Shown here piece after piece: positions 8,256-19,157 of a stretch of DNA of 64,000 bases. The DNA is from Frankineae bacterium MT45 (GTDB taxonomy: Bacteria; Actinomycetota; Actinomycetes; Mycobacteriales; Jatrophihabitantaceae). The position numbers and the translations under genes were made by a program. The stretch spans positions 2,911,423 to 2,975,422 of the forward strand of contig LT629697.1 of NCBI GenBank assembly GCA_900100325.1. The letters are read 5' to 3'. Positions within the stretch are counted from its first letter, which is position 1, and each line of letters opens with the position of its first letter. The notes beneath the pieces are model-generated. The model did not search any database. It was not told the DNA's origin and saw only the letters and a program-made list of their open reading frames with translations.

Positions 8256-10843
8256 GTGGACCCGGAGTCGAACCGGGGTCCGCTCATGCCGTGTCCGCAG
8301 TGACGCTGCCCGCTTCGACTGGGTCGGTGGTCGACGACTACGCCCTGCCCGACGCGCGCTGGGACGAGATGCTCGCCCCCAATCGCAGCGTCCGACCACC
8401 GTGGCGTGAGGTCGGAGCACTGCTGGATGTGCTCGGCCCGCTCGGGCTGCAGGAGCGCAGTGACACCGTCCGGCGCCTGCTGGAGGACGACGGGGTCCGG
8501 TACCGGGCGCATGGTGCGCCGGTTGATCAGGCCTGGTCGCTCGACCCGGTGCCGATGGTCGTGGACGAGGCGCAGTGGGCCGCCCTGGAGCCGGGCGTCG
8601 TTCAGCGTGCTGAACTCCTGGACGCGGTCCTCTCCGATCTCTACGGCGGGCGCCAGCTGATCTCGCGCGGCCTGCTGCCGCCGGAGTTGGTGCTCGGGCA
8701 CAGCGGATTCCTGCGCGAGGTCGATCAGATCCGCCTGCAGGGGGCTCACCAGCTCTTCCTCGCCGCCGCTGATCTGGCCCGCGATGACGAGGGCACCTGG
8801 CGGGTGCTGGCCGATCGCACCCAGGCCCCGTCCGGCGCCGGCTACGCGATGGAGAACCGCCGGGCCATCTCGCGGGCCATGCCCGGGCTGCACCGCGCGA
8901 GCAACATCCGTCGCCTCGGACCGTTCTTCCAGGCGATGCGTCAGTCGCTGCAGCGCCTCTCGCCGACCCAGCACGAGGCCCCCCGCGTGGTGCTGCTGAC
9001 CCCGGGGGCCGGCAGCGAGACGGGCTTCGACCAGGCCTACCTCTCCTCGCTCCTCGGCTTCCCGCTCGTCGAGGGATCGGACCTTGTCTTCCGCGACGGC
9101 CGGGTCTGGCAGCGCTCGGCAACCGGCCGCTCCGAACCGATCGACGTCATCCTGCGCCGGGTCGACAGCTGGTTCTGCGATCCGCTGGAGCTGCGTCCGG
9201 ACTCGCAGTTGGGTGTCCCGGGCCTGGTTGAGGCCAGCCGTCTCGGAGCGGTGGCTGTCGCGAATCCGCTCGGCGCCGGGGTGCTCGAGAACCCCGGCCT
9301 GTACGCGTTCCTGCCGGGGATCTGCGAGGCGCTGCTGGGTGAATCGCTGCGACTCCCGTCGGCCCGCACCTGGTGGTGCGGTGATCCGGCCGGACGGGCC
9401 CATGCGCTCAGCCGTATGGAGTCGCTGGTCTTCAAGCCGATCGCCCGGCTCATTGGCCGGAGCAGCCGGATGGGCTGGCTGCTCTCCAGCGCGGAACGGG
9501 ACGAACTCGCCGCCCGCATCGAGACCGAGCCGCATCGCTGGGTGGCCCAGGAGGCGCTGAACCCCAGTTCGGCCCCGACCGTCACGCCGGCCGGCCTGGA
9601 GCCCCGACCGGTGCTGCTGCGCACCTTCGCTGTCAGTGACGGACCGTCCTTCCGGGTGATGCCGGGCGGGCTCGTCCGCGTCGCCAACTCAACCGACGCC
9701 GAGATGGTCTCCAACCTCGACGGCGCGACCAGCAAGGATTTCTGGGTGGTCTCACCGGGGACGCAGCTGACCGACCTCGCCGTGATTCCCGACCCACTCG
9801 CCCCGGATGCCGTCAGCAACGCCGTCTCGCCCCGAGTCGCGGCCGACCTCTTCTGGCTCGGGCGCTACGCCGAGCGGGCAGAGCAGGCGGCCCGTCTGCT
9901 GCGGGTCACCGAGGACCGCTGGCGGGACGTGCACACCGGCGCCGACCCGGCGCTGACCCGCTGCCTGCGGGTGCTGCTGGAGACGACGACGGCGGTCACC
10001 GCGACCCATCCCGGATTCGTCGGCGACGGGGCGCAGGTCCGCCTCGAACAGCCACGAGACGAACTCCTCTCCCTGCTCGGGGATGACGCGCGTAGTGGCA
10101 CGGTCGCCTACAACGTCCGGCGGCTGCGTGAACTGGCCAGCGAGGTGCGCGATCAGCTCTCCAGCGACACCTGGCTGGTGCTCAGCGGCCTGGATCGCAC
10201 GCTGGCACCGTTTCACGCGGCCAACCGCGGTTGGGCCGCGGCTGACGACATCGCGCCGGCCCTGGCCTCAGTCCTGTCGTCGCTACTCGCGTTCTCCGGC
10301 GTCATCGCCGAGAACATGGTCCGCGACGACGGCTGGACGTACCTCGACCTGGGGCGTCGCCTGGAGCGGGCCATCGGCACAGCGGAGCTGCTCAACGCCA
10401 ATCTCAGCAGCAGCTACGACGTCGGGGCCGAGGCACTGATCCTGGAGTCGACGCTGATCGCCGCCGACAGCCTCATCACGCAGCGACGACGCTTCAGCGC
10501 CAGTGCCGGCGCCGAGACGGTGCTCAGTCTGCTGCTGATCGACCGGGACAACCCGCGCTCGGTGGCGTACCAGCTGGATCAGATCAACAAGGACATCAGC
10601 CGTCTCGGGCCCTCAGCCGAGTCGCTCAAACGCCAGGCGCTGGATATCGCGGCGCGCCTGCATGAGAACGATCCGGCGGCGCTGGCCCTCACCTCGCACG
10701 GCCGCCGCGAGGCTCTGGTGACCCTCCTCGACCCGCTGCGCCACGCGCTGAGCGAGCTCAACACCACGATCGCCGAGAGTCACTTCGTGCCGCCGGTGGC
10801 GATGGTGCCGCTGAACCCGTTCGTGATGATGGGGTCGGTATGA
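8252..10843 (+). CDS. Circularly permuted ATP-grasp / alpha-E fusion protein
   Basis: An 863-aa fusion of two proteins usually encoded separately. Residues about 1-510 are the circularly permuted type-2 ATP-grasp (COG2308), recognisable by RRLLEDDGVRYR, ADRTQAPSGAGYAMENR, GFPLVEGSDLVFRDG and LKPIARL-like stretches. Residues about 525-863 are the all-helical alpha-E domain (COG2307), beginning RVAADLFWLGRYAERAEQAA. ATP-grasp enzymes form amide bonds through an acyl-phosphate, so this is the candidate ligase of the operon, and alpha-E is its usual but unexplained partner. It starts at GTG 8252 inside the last codon of the preceding gene and ends overlapping the following transglutaminase by 4 nt, so the three products are probably made in fixed ratio. 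Confidence 0.87.
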   Translation: MSGPGVEPGSAHAVSAVTLPASTGSVVDDYALPDARWDEMLAPNRSVRPPWREVGALLDVLGPLGLQERSDTVRRLLEDDGVRYRAHGAPVDQAWSLDPVPMVVDEAQWAALEPGVVQRAELLDAVLSDLYGGRQLISRGLLPPELVLGHSGFLREVDQIRLQGAHQLFLAAADLARDDEGTWRVLADRTQAPSGAGYAMENRRAISRAMPGLHRASNIRRLGPFFQAMRQSLQRLSPTQHEAPRVVLLTPGAGSETGFDQAYLSSLLGFPLVEGSDLVFRDGRVWQRSATGRSEPIDVILRRVDSWFCDPLELRPDSQLGVPGLVEASRLGAVAVANPLGAGVLENPGLYAFLPGICEALLGESLRLPSARTWWCGDPAGRAHALSRMESLVFKPIARLIGRSSRMGWLLSSAERDELAARIETEPHRWVAQEALNPSSAPTVTPAGLEPRPVLLRTFAVSDGPSFRVMPGGLVRVANSTDAEMVSNLDGATSKDFWVVSPGTQLTDLAVIPDPLAPDAVSNAVSPRVAADLFWLGRYAERAEQAARLLRVTEDRWRDVHTGADPALTRCLRVLLETTTAVTATHPGFVGDGAQVRLEQPRDELLSLLGDDARSGTVAYNVRRLRELASEVRDQLSSDTWLVLSGLDRTLAPFHAANRGWAAADDIAPALASVLSSLLAFSGVIAENMVRDDGWTYLDLGRRLERAIGTAELLNANLSSSYDVGAEALILESTLIAADSLITQRRRFSASAGAETVLSLLLIDRDNPRSVAYQLDQINKDISRLGPSAESLKRQALDIAARLHENDPAALALTSHGRREALVTLLDPLRHALSELNTTIAESHFVPPVAMVPLNPFVMMGSV

Positions 10844-11706
10844 GGTACAGCCTGACGCACTCGACGACATACACCTACGACGACGAGGTGACCACCAGCT
10901 ACGGACGGGCGCACCTGCTCCCGCGGGATCTGCCGGGGCAGGCCGTCCTCTCGGCGGAACTGAGCGTCACACCGGAACCGGCCGAGACCCGCGAACACCT
11001 CGATTTCTTCGGGAATCGCTCCTCATACTTCGTGGTTCGCCAGGCCCACACCGTGCTGGTCGTGACCTCCCGCTGCCAGCTCGAGATCGACCGGCCGGAG
11101 GTGCACGTCGCTGGGCTGAACTCCGTGACCTGGGAGCAGGCCCGCGACGGATTGGCCGGCAACGACCTCTCCCGTCAGTACCTGCTCGCCTCCCGTCAGA
11201 TCTCGACCGCCGGGGACGTCAGCCGGTACGCCGCAGAGATCTTCACTCCGGGGCGCCCGTTGGGTGAGTCGATCGTCGACCTCACCGCTCGGATCCATCA
11301 CGATTTCAAGTACAAGACGGGCTCGACGACGGTGCGCAGCACGCTGACCGAGGTGCTGGCCAACCGCTCCGGCGTCTGCCAGGACTTCGCCCATCTGGCC
11401 GTCGGCTGCCTGCGATCAGTGGGATTGGCCGCTCGGTACGTCAGCGGCTATCTGGAGACGGCACCGCCGCCAGGGATGCAGCGGCTGCAGGGAGCTGACG
11501 CGTCGCACGCGTGGGCGTCGGTGCTGCTGCCCGGCAGCGGGTGGGTGGACATCGACCCGACCAACAACCAGTTCGTGGACCATCGCTACCTGATTCTCGC
11601 CCACGGCCGTGACTACAGCGACGTCCCGCCGCTGAAGGGCGTCATCATGACCGACGCCAAGAGCTCGACGATGCAGGTTAGCGTTGACGTAGCTCCGCTG
11701 AGCTGA
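10840..11706 (+). CDS. Transglutaminase-like cysteine protease-fold protein
   Basis: A 288-aa protein with an N-terminal transglutaminase beta domain (LTHSTTYTYDDEVTTSYGRA) and a C-terminal core carrying Cys180 (SGVCQDFAH), His223 (SHAWASV) and Asp239 (VDIDPTNN). All three catalytic residues are present. It is the third member of the overlapping triplet with the ATP-grasp/alpha-E and DUF2126 proteins. In this conserved gene neighbourhood it is predicted to cut or trim the amide product of the ligase, but nobody has shown the reaction as far as I know. There is no signal peptide, so it should act in the cytosol. Confidence 0.85.
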   Translation: MRYSLTHSTTYTYDDEVTTSYGRAHLLPRDLPGQAVLSAELSVTPEPAETREHLDFFGNRSSYFVVRQAHTVLVVTSRCQLEIDRPEVHVAGLNSVTWEQARDGLAGNDLSRQYLLASRQISTAGDVSRYAAEIFTPGRPLGESIVDLTARIHHDFKYKTGSTTVRSTLTEVLANRSGVCQDFAHLAVGCLRSVGLAARYVSGYLETAPPPGMQRLQGADASHAWASVLLPGSGWVDIDPTNNQFVDHRYLILAHGRDYSDVPPLKGVIMTDAKSSTMQVSVDVAPLS

Positions 11707-11774
11707 GCCGAACTGAGCCTGAGCCGAGCGCGTGGCCACCCCGGGCCGTAGAGCAAGTGAGGACCGACGAAATC

Positions 11775-12398
11775 ATGAACTGGACCGTTGTGGTCGCGCT
11801 GAGGTCGGTGCGGAGCGCGAAGTCGCGACTGCGCCCCGCGAGCACGTCGGCCCAGGCCCATCAAGACCTGGTGTCGGCGATCCGGGGTGACACGCTGCAG
11901 GCGATCGCCGGAGCAGGCCTGGTCGCCCGGATCTTCGTCGTCAGCGACGAGCCGGGCCACGGGGTGGATCTCGTGCAGAGCGAGCCCGGTCTGAACGCCG
12001 CCTTCGCCGAAGCGGTTGCAACGGTGCGCGAGCAGTCCCACCGGGCTCCCGTCGCGGTGCTGGTCGCCGACCTCGCCGCCCTGCGCGCAAGCGATCTGGA
12101 TGAGGCGCTGCGGCTCGCCGCCGCCACTCCCCGGGGATTCGTGGCCGATCGTGACGGGAGCGGAACGACGATGCTCACCGTCCTGGCCGGCGAGCCCTTC
12201 CGCCCGTCGTTCGGACCGGGTTCGGCGCTCCGGCACGCCGAGTCGATGACCGCGCTGCCGGTCGACGTTCGGCTTCGCTGCGACGTTGACACCCCGGACG
12301 ACCTCGGAGTCGCCGCGGAACTGGGTCTGGGTGAGCGAACCCGCGCGATTCTGGCGGCGCGGGGATTACCACCGTTAACCTCCACGCGGCATGATTGA
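11775..12398 (+). CDS. cofC: Phosphoenolpyruvate/2-phospholactate guanylyltransferase
   Basis: A 207-aa nucleotidyltransferase of coenzyme F420 synthesis (CofC; FbiD in mycobacteria). It activates phosphoenolpyruvate or 2-phospholactate with GTP to give the precursor transferred to Fo by FbiA. The family begins VVVALRSVRSAKSRL, with Lys and Arg in the nucleotide site, and ends with GPGSALRHAE and DVDTPDDLG, the metal-binding Asp motif. The ATG at 11775 was chosen because GTGAGGA lies 11 nt before it; a GTG at 11757 would add six residues. ppk follows after 3 nt. Its position before ppk matches mycobacteria (Rv2983-Rv2984). Confidence 0.85.
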   Translation: MNWTVVVALRSVRSAKSRLRPASTSAQAHQDLVSAIRGDTLQAIAGAGLVARIFVVSDEPGHGVDLVQSEPGLNAAFAEAVATVREQSHRAPVAVLVADLAALRASDLDEALRLAAATPRGFVADRDGSGTTMLTVLAGEPFRPSFGPGSALRHAESMTALPVDVRLRCDVDTPDDLGVAAELGLGERTRAILAARGLPPLTSTRHD

Positions 12399-12401
12399 CC
12401 G

Positions 12402-14567
<2,166 letters not shown>

Positions 14568-14570
14568 CCG

Positions 14571-15488
14571 ATGACCTCGCTCTCCGAGAGTGGGCAGACC
14601 CGCGCCGCCGGAGGTGTGATCTGGCGCCGCGATGCGGGCGGCAAGAAGGGGCGGCACGCCGCAACCGAGCTGGAGGTCGCCGTCATCCACCGGCAGCGTT
14701 ACGACGACTGGTCGTTACCCAAGGGAAAGTTGGAGGACGGCGAGTCACCGCTGGATGCGGCGGTGCGCGAAGTACGGGAAGAGATCGGCGCCCGAGTGGC
14801 GGTCGATCGGCACCTCAAGCAGGTTCGCTACCGCGTCGCGCGGGGCGCGAAGGTGGTCGACTACTGGGGCATGCGGTACCTGGACGGCGACTTCAGCCCG
14901 TCCGACGAGGTGGACCGCCTGGTCTGGCTCACGCCGGCACAGGCTCGCAAGAAGCTGAGCTACGAGCTGGATCAGCACGTGCTGGACACCTTCACCCGGC
15001 GACCCCTACCTGACTCGGTGGTGGTGCTGGTCCGGCACGCGAAGGCCGGCAAGCGAGCGGCCTGGAACGGCCCAGACGAACTCCGCCCGTTAGAGCAGGC
15101 CGGCCGCGCCCAGGCTCGCCGCTTGGCCGCGTTCGGCTCGTGCTTTGCGCCGGATCGCCTCATCAGCGCCGATCGCACACGCTGCGAGCAGACGGTCGTG
15201 CCGCTGGCGAAGGCGACCGGCCTGAGGATCGAGTTGAGCGACGAGTTCACCGACGAGGGCTACTTCGATTCCCCCAAGGAGTCGATGAAGGCCTTGCTGG
15301 AACTGGGAAACAGCGGCACAACCAGCGTCGTCTGCAGCCAGGGCGGAGCAATTCCCGGGCTCCTCGCCGATCTTGCCCTGCGCAATGAGCCGGACTCGCT
15401 GACGACCCGTAAGGGCGCGGCCTGGGTGCTCTGCTTCACCGACGGGCAGATCACCTCGGTGGAGTACTACCCAAAGGCCTCTAGCTAG
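14571..15488 (+). CDS. mutT1: MutT1: NUDIX hydrolase fused to histidine phosphatase
   Basis: A 305-aa two-domain protein. Residues about 8-140 are a NUDIX domain with a full box GKLEDGESPLDAAVREVREE, whose REVREE glutamates bind Mg. Residues about 145-305 are a histidine phosphatase with the RHA variant of the RHG motif (VLVRHAKAGKR). The M. tuberculosis MutT1 of the same architecture hydrolyses 8-oxo-GTP, 8-oxo-dGTP and diadenosine polyphosphates and thereby sanitises the nucleotide pool. GGAGAG at the end of ppk provides the ribosome-binding site. A strong bidirectional hairpin follows, separating it from the convergent hup gene. Confidence 0.92.
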   Translation: MTSLSESGQTRAAGGVIWRRDAGGKKGRHAATELEVAVIHRQRYDDWSLPKGKLEDGESPLDAAVREVREEIGARVAVDRHLKQVRYRVARGAKVVDYWGMRYLDGDFSPSDEVDRLVWLTPAQARKKLSYELDQHVLDTFTRRPLPDSVVVLVRHAKAGKRAAWNGPDELRPLEQAGRAQARRLAAFGSCFAPDRLISADRTRCEQTVVPLAKATGLRIELSDEFTDEGYFDSPKESMKALLELGNSGTTSVVCSQGGAIPGLLADLALRNEPDSLTTRKGAAWVLCFTDGQITSVEYYPKASS

Positions 15489-15495
15489 ACGTCAG

Positions 15496-15526
15496 CGGGG
15501 CCGCATCCGATGTGGATGCGGCCCCG
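15496..15526. terminator. Bidirectional terminator between mutT1 and hup
   Basis: CGGGGCCGCATCC at 15496-15508 is followed by a 5-base loop and its perfect complement at 15514-15526, giving a 13-bp GC-rich stem 8 nt after the mutT1 stop. The hairpin is symmetric and lies between converging genes, so it can serve both. It lacks a long U-tract, which is common for actinobacterial terminators. Confidence 0.8.
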
Positions 15527-15546
15527 TTGAACGTTGTCTGGCCTTG

Positions 15547-16113
15547 TTAGCGCGCGCGCTTCGCCGGCGCCTTCTTGGCGGCAACGGCCTTCTTGGCCGG
15601 GGCCTTCTTGGCCGGAGCGGCCTTCTTCGCAGGCGCGACCTTCTTGACCGGAGCCGCTACCTTCTTGGCGGCAACGGCCTTCTTAGCCGGAGCGGCCTTC
15701 TTGGCCGGCGCTGCCTTCTTCGCGGGCGCCGCCTTCTTCGCGGGGGCGGCCTTCTTCACCGGAGCCGCAGCCTTCTTGGCCGGAGCGGCAACCTTCTTGG
15801 CCGGGGCCTTCGCCGGCGGCTTCGGCAGCTTGCGGGCACCACTGGTGATCGCGCGGAATTCGGCACCGGGGCGGAACCCGGGCACCGCCGTCTTCTTCAC
15901 CTTCACCGCAGCCCCGGTGGCGGGGTTACGGGCGATGCGAGCGGCGCGCTCACGCTTCTCGAAAATGCCGAAGCCCGTCAGGGCAACCTTCTCGCCCTTT
16001 GCGACGTGAAAATACACAGTGTCGATGACTGCATCGAGTGCCGTCGCCGCGCGCTTCTTGTCTCCGTCGAAGCGGTCGGCGAGGACCTCGATGAATTGAG
16101 CCTTGTTTGGCAC
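15547..16113 (-). CDS. hup: HU-family nucleoid protein with Lys/Ala-rich tail
   Basis: A 188-aa DNA-binding protein. The first ~90 residues are a classic HU fold ([13 protein letters not shown] at the start, [21 protein letters not shown] in the DNA-binding arm, with the first motif continuing into the arm). The last ~95 residues are [16 protein letters not shown] repeats, as in HupB/HupS of actinobacteria. There the tail compacts DNA, binds linker-like and can be acetylated or otherwise modified. The GTG at 16113 was chosen because AGGAGGG precedes it by 4 nt and because HU proteins begin V/MNKA; here a Pro is inserted as second residue. The gene follows leuD in the leuCD direction across a 198-nt AT-richer gap that likely holds its own promoter. 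Confidence 0.95.
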   Translation of the reverse strand: MPNKAQFIEVLADRFDGDKKRAATALDAVIDTVYFHVAKGEKVALTGFGIFEKRERAARIARNPATGAAVKVKKTAVPGFRPGAEFRAITSGARKLPKPPAKAPAKKVAAPAKKAAAPVKKAAPAKKAAPAKKAAPAKKAAPAKKAVAAKKVAAPVKKVAPAKKAAPAKKAPAKKAVAAKKAPAKRAR

Positions 16114-16311
16114 GTGCCCTCCTGGGACCGGTTCGCTCGGCCACCGTGGCCGACTTACCGCAAACCGTATGACGAGAATGGGCAATCACGAACGAAATTC
16201 GGCGTGTCGTCAGTAAATTTCTACAAATTCTTCAACACCGGACTTTGCCCCGATGACCGGTCGATGCCGCCTGATAGCGCAGAATTCCCTTAACAAATAA
16301 GGCAAAAAGCG

Positions 16312-16902
16312 CTACACAACGGTCGGAAGCCATGGTTTCCGGGCTGATTCGTACTCGGCGATGGAATCGACCTGCCGAAGCGTCAGTCCGATGTCGTCGA
16401 GGCCCTCCAGCAGACGCCAGCGGGTGTAGTCGTCGAGTGCGAAGTCGTGCACCTCGCCATCCCAGCGAACCTGTCGCTCGAGCAGGTCGATCGTCACCTG
16501 GGTGGTTGGGTCGGCCTCGATGTCGTCGAAGAGACGCTGCACGATCTTCTCGGCGAGCTCAACGGTGAGCAGACCGGCCTTCAGCGAGTTCCCACGGAAG
16601 ATGTCGGCGAATCGTGGGGAGATGACCGCCTTGAAACCGTAGTCAGTGAGGGCCCAGACGGCGTGCTCCCGCGAGGAACCGGTGCCGAAGTCGGGCCCAG
16701 CCACCAGAATCGAGGCGCCCTCGTACTGCGGCTGGTTGAGAACGAAGTCCGGCTCGTTCGTGCGCCAGGCGTTGAAGAGGCCGTCTTCGAAACCGGTCCG
16801 GGTCACTCGCTTGAGGTAGACGGCCGGGATGATCTGATCGGTGTCAACGTTGCTGCGTCGCAGCGGAACGGCCCGACCGGTGTGCACAGTGAACTTTTCC
16901 AT
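16312..16902 (-). CDS. leuD: 3-isopropylmalate dehydratase small subunit
   Basis: A 196-aa swivel-domain subunit that pairs with LeuC to isomerise 2- to 3-isopropylmalate in leucine synthesis. [26 protein letters not shown] is shortened here to its hallmark [10 protein letters not shown] (residues 18-27). [13 protein letters not shown] is the substrate-binding loop, and [17 protein letters not shown] follows. AAGGAG is 7 nt before the ATG. leuC ends 11 nt upstream. Expression is expected to follow the leuC promoter and its palindromic operator. Confidence 0.96.
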   Translation of the reverse strand: MEKFTVHTGRAVPLRRSNVDTDQIIPAVYLKRVTRTGFEDGLFNAWRTNEPDFVLNQPQYEGASILVAGPDFGTGSSREHAVWALTDYGFKAVISPRFADIFRGNSLKAGLLTVELAEKIVQRLFDDIEADPTTQVTIDLLERQVRWDGEVHDFALDDYTRWRLLEGLDDIGLTLRQVDSIAEYESARKPWLPTVV

Positions 16903-16913
16903 GACGAATCTCC

Positions 16914-18311
16914 TTACAGGTCGGCCGGGCTGGCCAGGTGGCCGGTGATGGCGGTCGCGGCGGCGACCAGGGGTGAGACGAGGTGCGTCCGCCCGCCCTT
17001 GCCCTGGCGACCCTCGAAGTTGCGGTTTGAGGTCGAGGCACTCCGCTCCCCCGGTGCCAGCTGGTCGGGGTTCATGCCGAGACACATGGAGCATCCGGCC
17101 TCACGCCATTCGGCCCCGAAGTCGGTGAAGACGGCGTCCAGGCCCTCCTGCTCGGCCTGCGCCTTGACCCGCATCGAGCCGGGGACGACGAGCATGCGGA
17201 CTCCGTCGGCGATCCGGCGGCCCCGGATGACGTCGACGACGGCTCGTAGATCCTCGATGCGTCCGTTCGTGCAGGAACCGACGAAGACGGTGTCGACCTT
17301 GATCTGCCGCAGCGGTGTGCCGGCGACCAATCCCATGTAGGTGAGGGCATTGGCCGCGGCGACGCGATCGCTCTCCTCCTCGAAGGTCTCCGGGTCGGGA
17401 ACGGCCGATCCGAGCGGTGCACCCTGGCCCGGGTTGGTTCCCCACGTGACGAAGGGCGACAGTTCGGCCGCATCCAGCACGATCTCCGCGTCGAACTCGG
17501 CATCAGCGTCGGTGCGCAGGCTCGTCCAGTACTCCACGGCGGCGTCCCAGTCCTGCTCCGACGGCGCGTGCGGACGACCCTTCAAGTAGGCGAACGTGGT
17601 CTCATCCGGTGCGATCAGCCCGGCGCGGGCTCCCCACTCGATGCTCATGTTGCAGACCGTCATTCGGGCCTCCATGGACATCGCCTCGAAGGTCGCCCCG
17701 CGGTACTCGACGATGTATCCGGCGCCACCACCGGTGCCGGCCTTCGCGATCACCGCGAGAATCACGTCTTTTGCGGTGACTCCGTGCGGCAGCTCGCCGT
17801 TGACGGTGACGGCCATCGTCTTCGGGCGATCCAGCGGCAGCGTCTGGGTGGCCAGCACGTGCTCGACCTGGCTCGTGCCGATGCCGAAGGCCAGCGCGCC
17901 GAAGGCGCCGTGTGTGGAGGTGTGCGAGTCGCCGCAGACGATCGTCATACCGGGCTGGGTGATTCCGAGCTGCGGGCCGATGACGTGCACGATGCCCTGC
18001 TCGACGTTGCCCATCGGGTAGAGGCGGACGCCGAACTCGGCGCAGTTGCGGCGCAGTGTGTCGACCTGCGTGCGGCTGGTCAGGTCAGCGATCGGCTGAT
18101 CGATGTTCTGGGTCGGGACGTTGTGGTCCTCGGTGGCCAGCGTCAAATCGGGACGGTGCACCGGCCGGCCGGCCAGGCGGAGGCCGTCGAAGGCCTGCGG
18201 GCTGGTGACCTCATGCACCAGGTGCATGTCGATGTAGAGGAGATCCGGCTCACCGGCCGCACTGCGAACCACGTGCGAATCCCACAACTTCTCTGCCAAT
18301 GTCTTACCCAC
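16914..18311 (-). CDS. leuC: 3-isopropylmalate dehydratase large subunit
   Basis: A 465-aa aconitase-family catalytic subunit holding a [4Fe-4S] cluster through Cys residues in VGSCTNGR and in [31 protein letters not shown] is another family signature. With LeuD it catalyses the second step of leucine synthesis. The GTG start has GAAGGG 9 nt upstream. The gene is divergent from an IclR regulator whose promoter contains the palindrome TCTCATTATTTGAGA, 100 bp upstream of this start, the arrangement known for LtbR/NdgR control of leuCD in Corynebacterium and Streptomyces. Confidence 0.97.
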   Translation of the reverse strand: MGKTLAEKLWDSHVVRSAAGEPDLLYIDMHLVHEVTSPQAFDGLRLAGRPVHRPDLTLATEDHNVPTQNIDQPIADLTSRTQVDTLRRNCAEFGVRLYPMGNVEQGIVHVIGPQLGITQPGMTIVCGDSHTSTHGAFGALAFGIGTSQVEHVLATQTLPLDRPKTMAVTVNGELPHGVTAKDVILAVIAKAGTGGGAGYIVEYRGATFEAMSMEARMTVCNMSIEWGARAGLIAPDETTFAYLKGRPHAPSEQDWDAAVEYWTSLRTDADAEFDAEIVLDAAELSPFVTWGTNPGQGAPLGSAVPDPETFEEESDRVAAANALTYMGLVAGTPLRQIKVDTVFVGSCTNGRIEDLRAVVDVIRGRRIADGVRMLVVPGSMRVKAQAEQEGLDAVFTDFGAEWREAGCSMCLGMNPDQLAPGERSASTSNRNFEGRQGKGGRTHLVSPLVAAATAITGHLASPADL

Positions 18312-18404
18312 GGCGAACTACCCTTCGTGACATCTCGTCGACCGACTTGCGAATCTAGGCGGCAGTGAAGGCGAACAAGCCGTCTTCACTTGCCGTGTCA
18401 TCGC

Positions 18405-18434
18405 TTGCAATCTCATTATTTGAGACTCTAGTAT
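18405..18434 (+). promoter_or_regulatory. Promoter of the IclR regulator gene
   Basis: TTGCAA (18405-18410) and TAGTAT (18429-18434) are spaced by 18 nt, and the ATG follows 6 nt after the -10, so the transcript is probably leaderless. The operator-like palindrome fills most of the spacer, which would let a bound repressor exclude RNA polymerase. Confidence 0.6.
18411..18425. promoter_or_regulatory. Putative LtbR/NdgR-type operator at leuC / iclR
   Basis: TCTCATTATTTGAGA is a palindrome with 5-bp arms (TCTCA/TGAGA) and a 5-bp centre. A palindrome with identical arms lies 42 bp upstream of leuB (39753-39767). Its place between the -35 and -10 of the regulator gene suggests autoregulation and, from the other side, control of leuCD. 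Confidence 0.65.
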
Positions 18435-18440
18435 CGTGCT

Positions 18441-19151
18441 ATGAGACAGCATAGCGGCATTGGCGTCATCGACAAAGCGGTCGCCATTCTGGATGCATCG
18501 GCCACCGCCCCACAGTCGCTGGCCGAACTCGTAACCACGACGCAACTGCCCCGGGCCACCGCGCACCGCCTCGCCGTCGCGCTGGAGATCCATGGCCTCC
18601 TCGGACGTGACAACGAAGGGCGATTCGTGCTCGGTTCGCGCGTGGCTGAGCTCGCCGCGGCCCTCCCCGACCCGCTGCTGGCCGCGGCCGCGCCGGTGCT
18701 GGCCTGGGTGCGCGACGAGTGCGGCGAGAGCGCTCAGCTCTACCGCCGCGACGGCCGGGCCCGCATCTGCGTCGCCGCCGCCGAGCGAGCCACCGGGCTG
18801 CGGACGACGGTGCCGGTGGGGTCTCAGCTACCGCTGACGGCCGGATCGGGCGGTCAGGTGCTCTGCGCGTGGCTCGAGGACCCGGCGCTGCTGAAGGAGC
18901 TTCTCAGCCAGGCCGAGTTCACCGAGCGGAATCTCGTCGACGTGCGACGCCGGGGCTGGGCCCAGTCGGTCGCGCAGCGCGAGGCCGGGGTCGCGTCGGT
19001 GTCGGCGCCGGTGCGCGGACCCGATGGCGGGGTCATCGCGGCGCTGTCGATCTCCGGGCCGATTGAGCGCCTCGGGCGCACGCCCGGGCAGCGATTCGCG
19101 CCGATGCTCATCACCGGCGGCCGGCGCATCACCGTCACCCTCGGCGGCTAA
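18441..19151 (+). CDS. ltbR: IclR-family regulator of leucine biosynthesis (LtbR/NdgR-like)
   Basis: A 236-aa IclR-family protein with an N-terminal winged helix-turn-helix (about 8-70; LAELVTTTQLPRATAHRLAV) and a C-terminal effector-binding GAF-like domain. It is divergent from leuCD, the conserved position of LtbR in corynebacteria, NdgR/AreB in streptomycetes and Rv2989 in mycobacteria. In those organisms the protein controls leuCD and leuB. That exactly the leuC/iclR and leuB upstream regions share the palindrome TCTCA-N5-TGAGA here supports the same role. The symbol is by orthology of position; the ligand is unknown from sequence. Confidence 0.85.
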   Translation: MRQHSGIGVIDKAVAILDASATAPQSLAELVTTTQLPRATAHRLAVALEIHGLLGRDNEGRFVLGSRVAELAAALPDPLLAAAAPVLAWVRDECGESAQLYRRDGRARICVAAAERATGLRTTVPVGSQLPLTAGSGGQVLCAWLEDPALLKELLSQAEFTERNLVDVRRRGWAQSVAQREAGVASVSAPVRGPDGGVIAALSISGPIERLGRTPGQRFAPMLITGGRRITVTLGG

Positions 19152-19157
19152 CTCCGA

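Noticed and set aside
15547-15830. Short repeats in the hup gene considered as a CRISPR-like or tandem DNA array
   Set aside because: They encode in-frame PAKKA repeats of the HU tail, vary in sequence and have no spacers.
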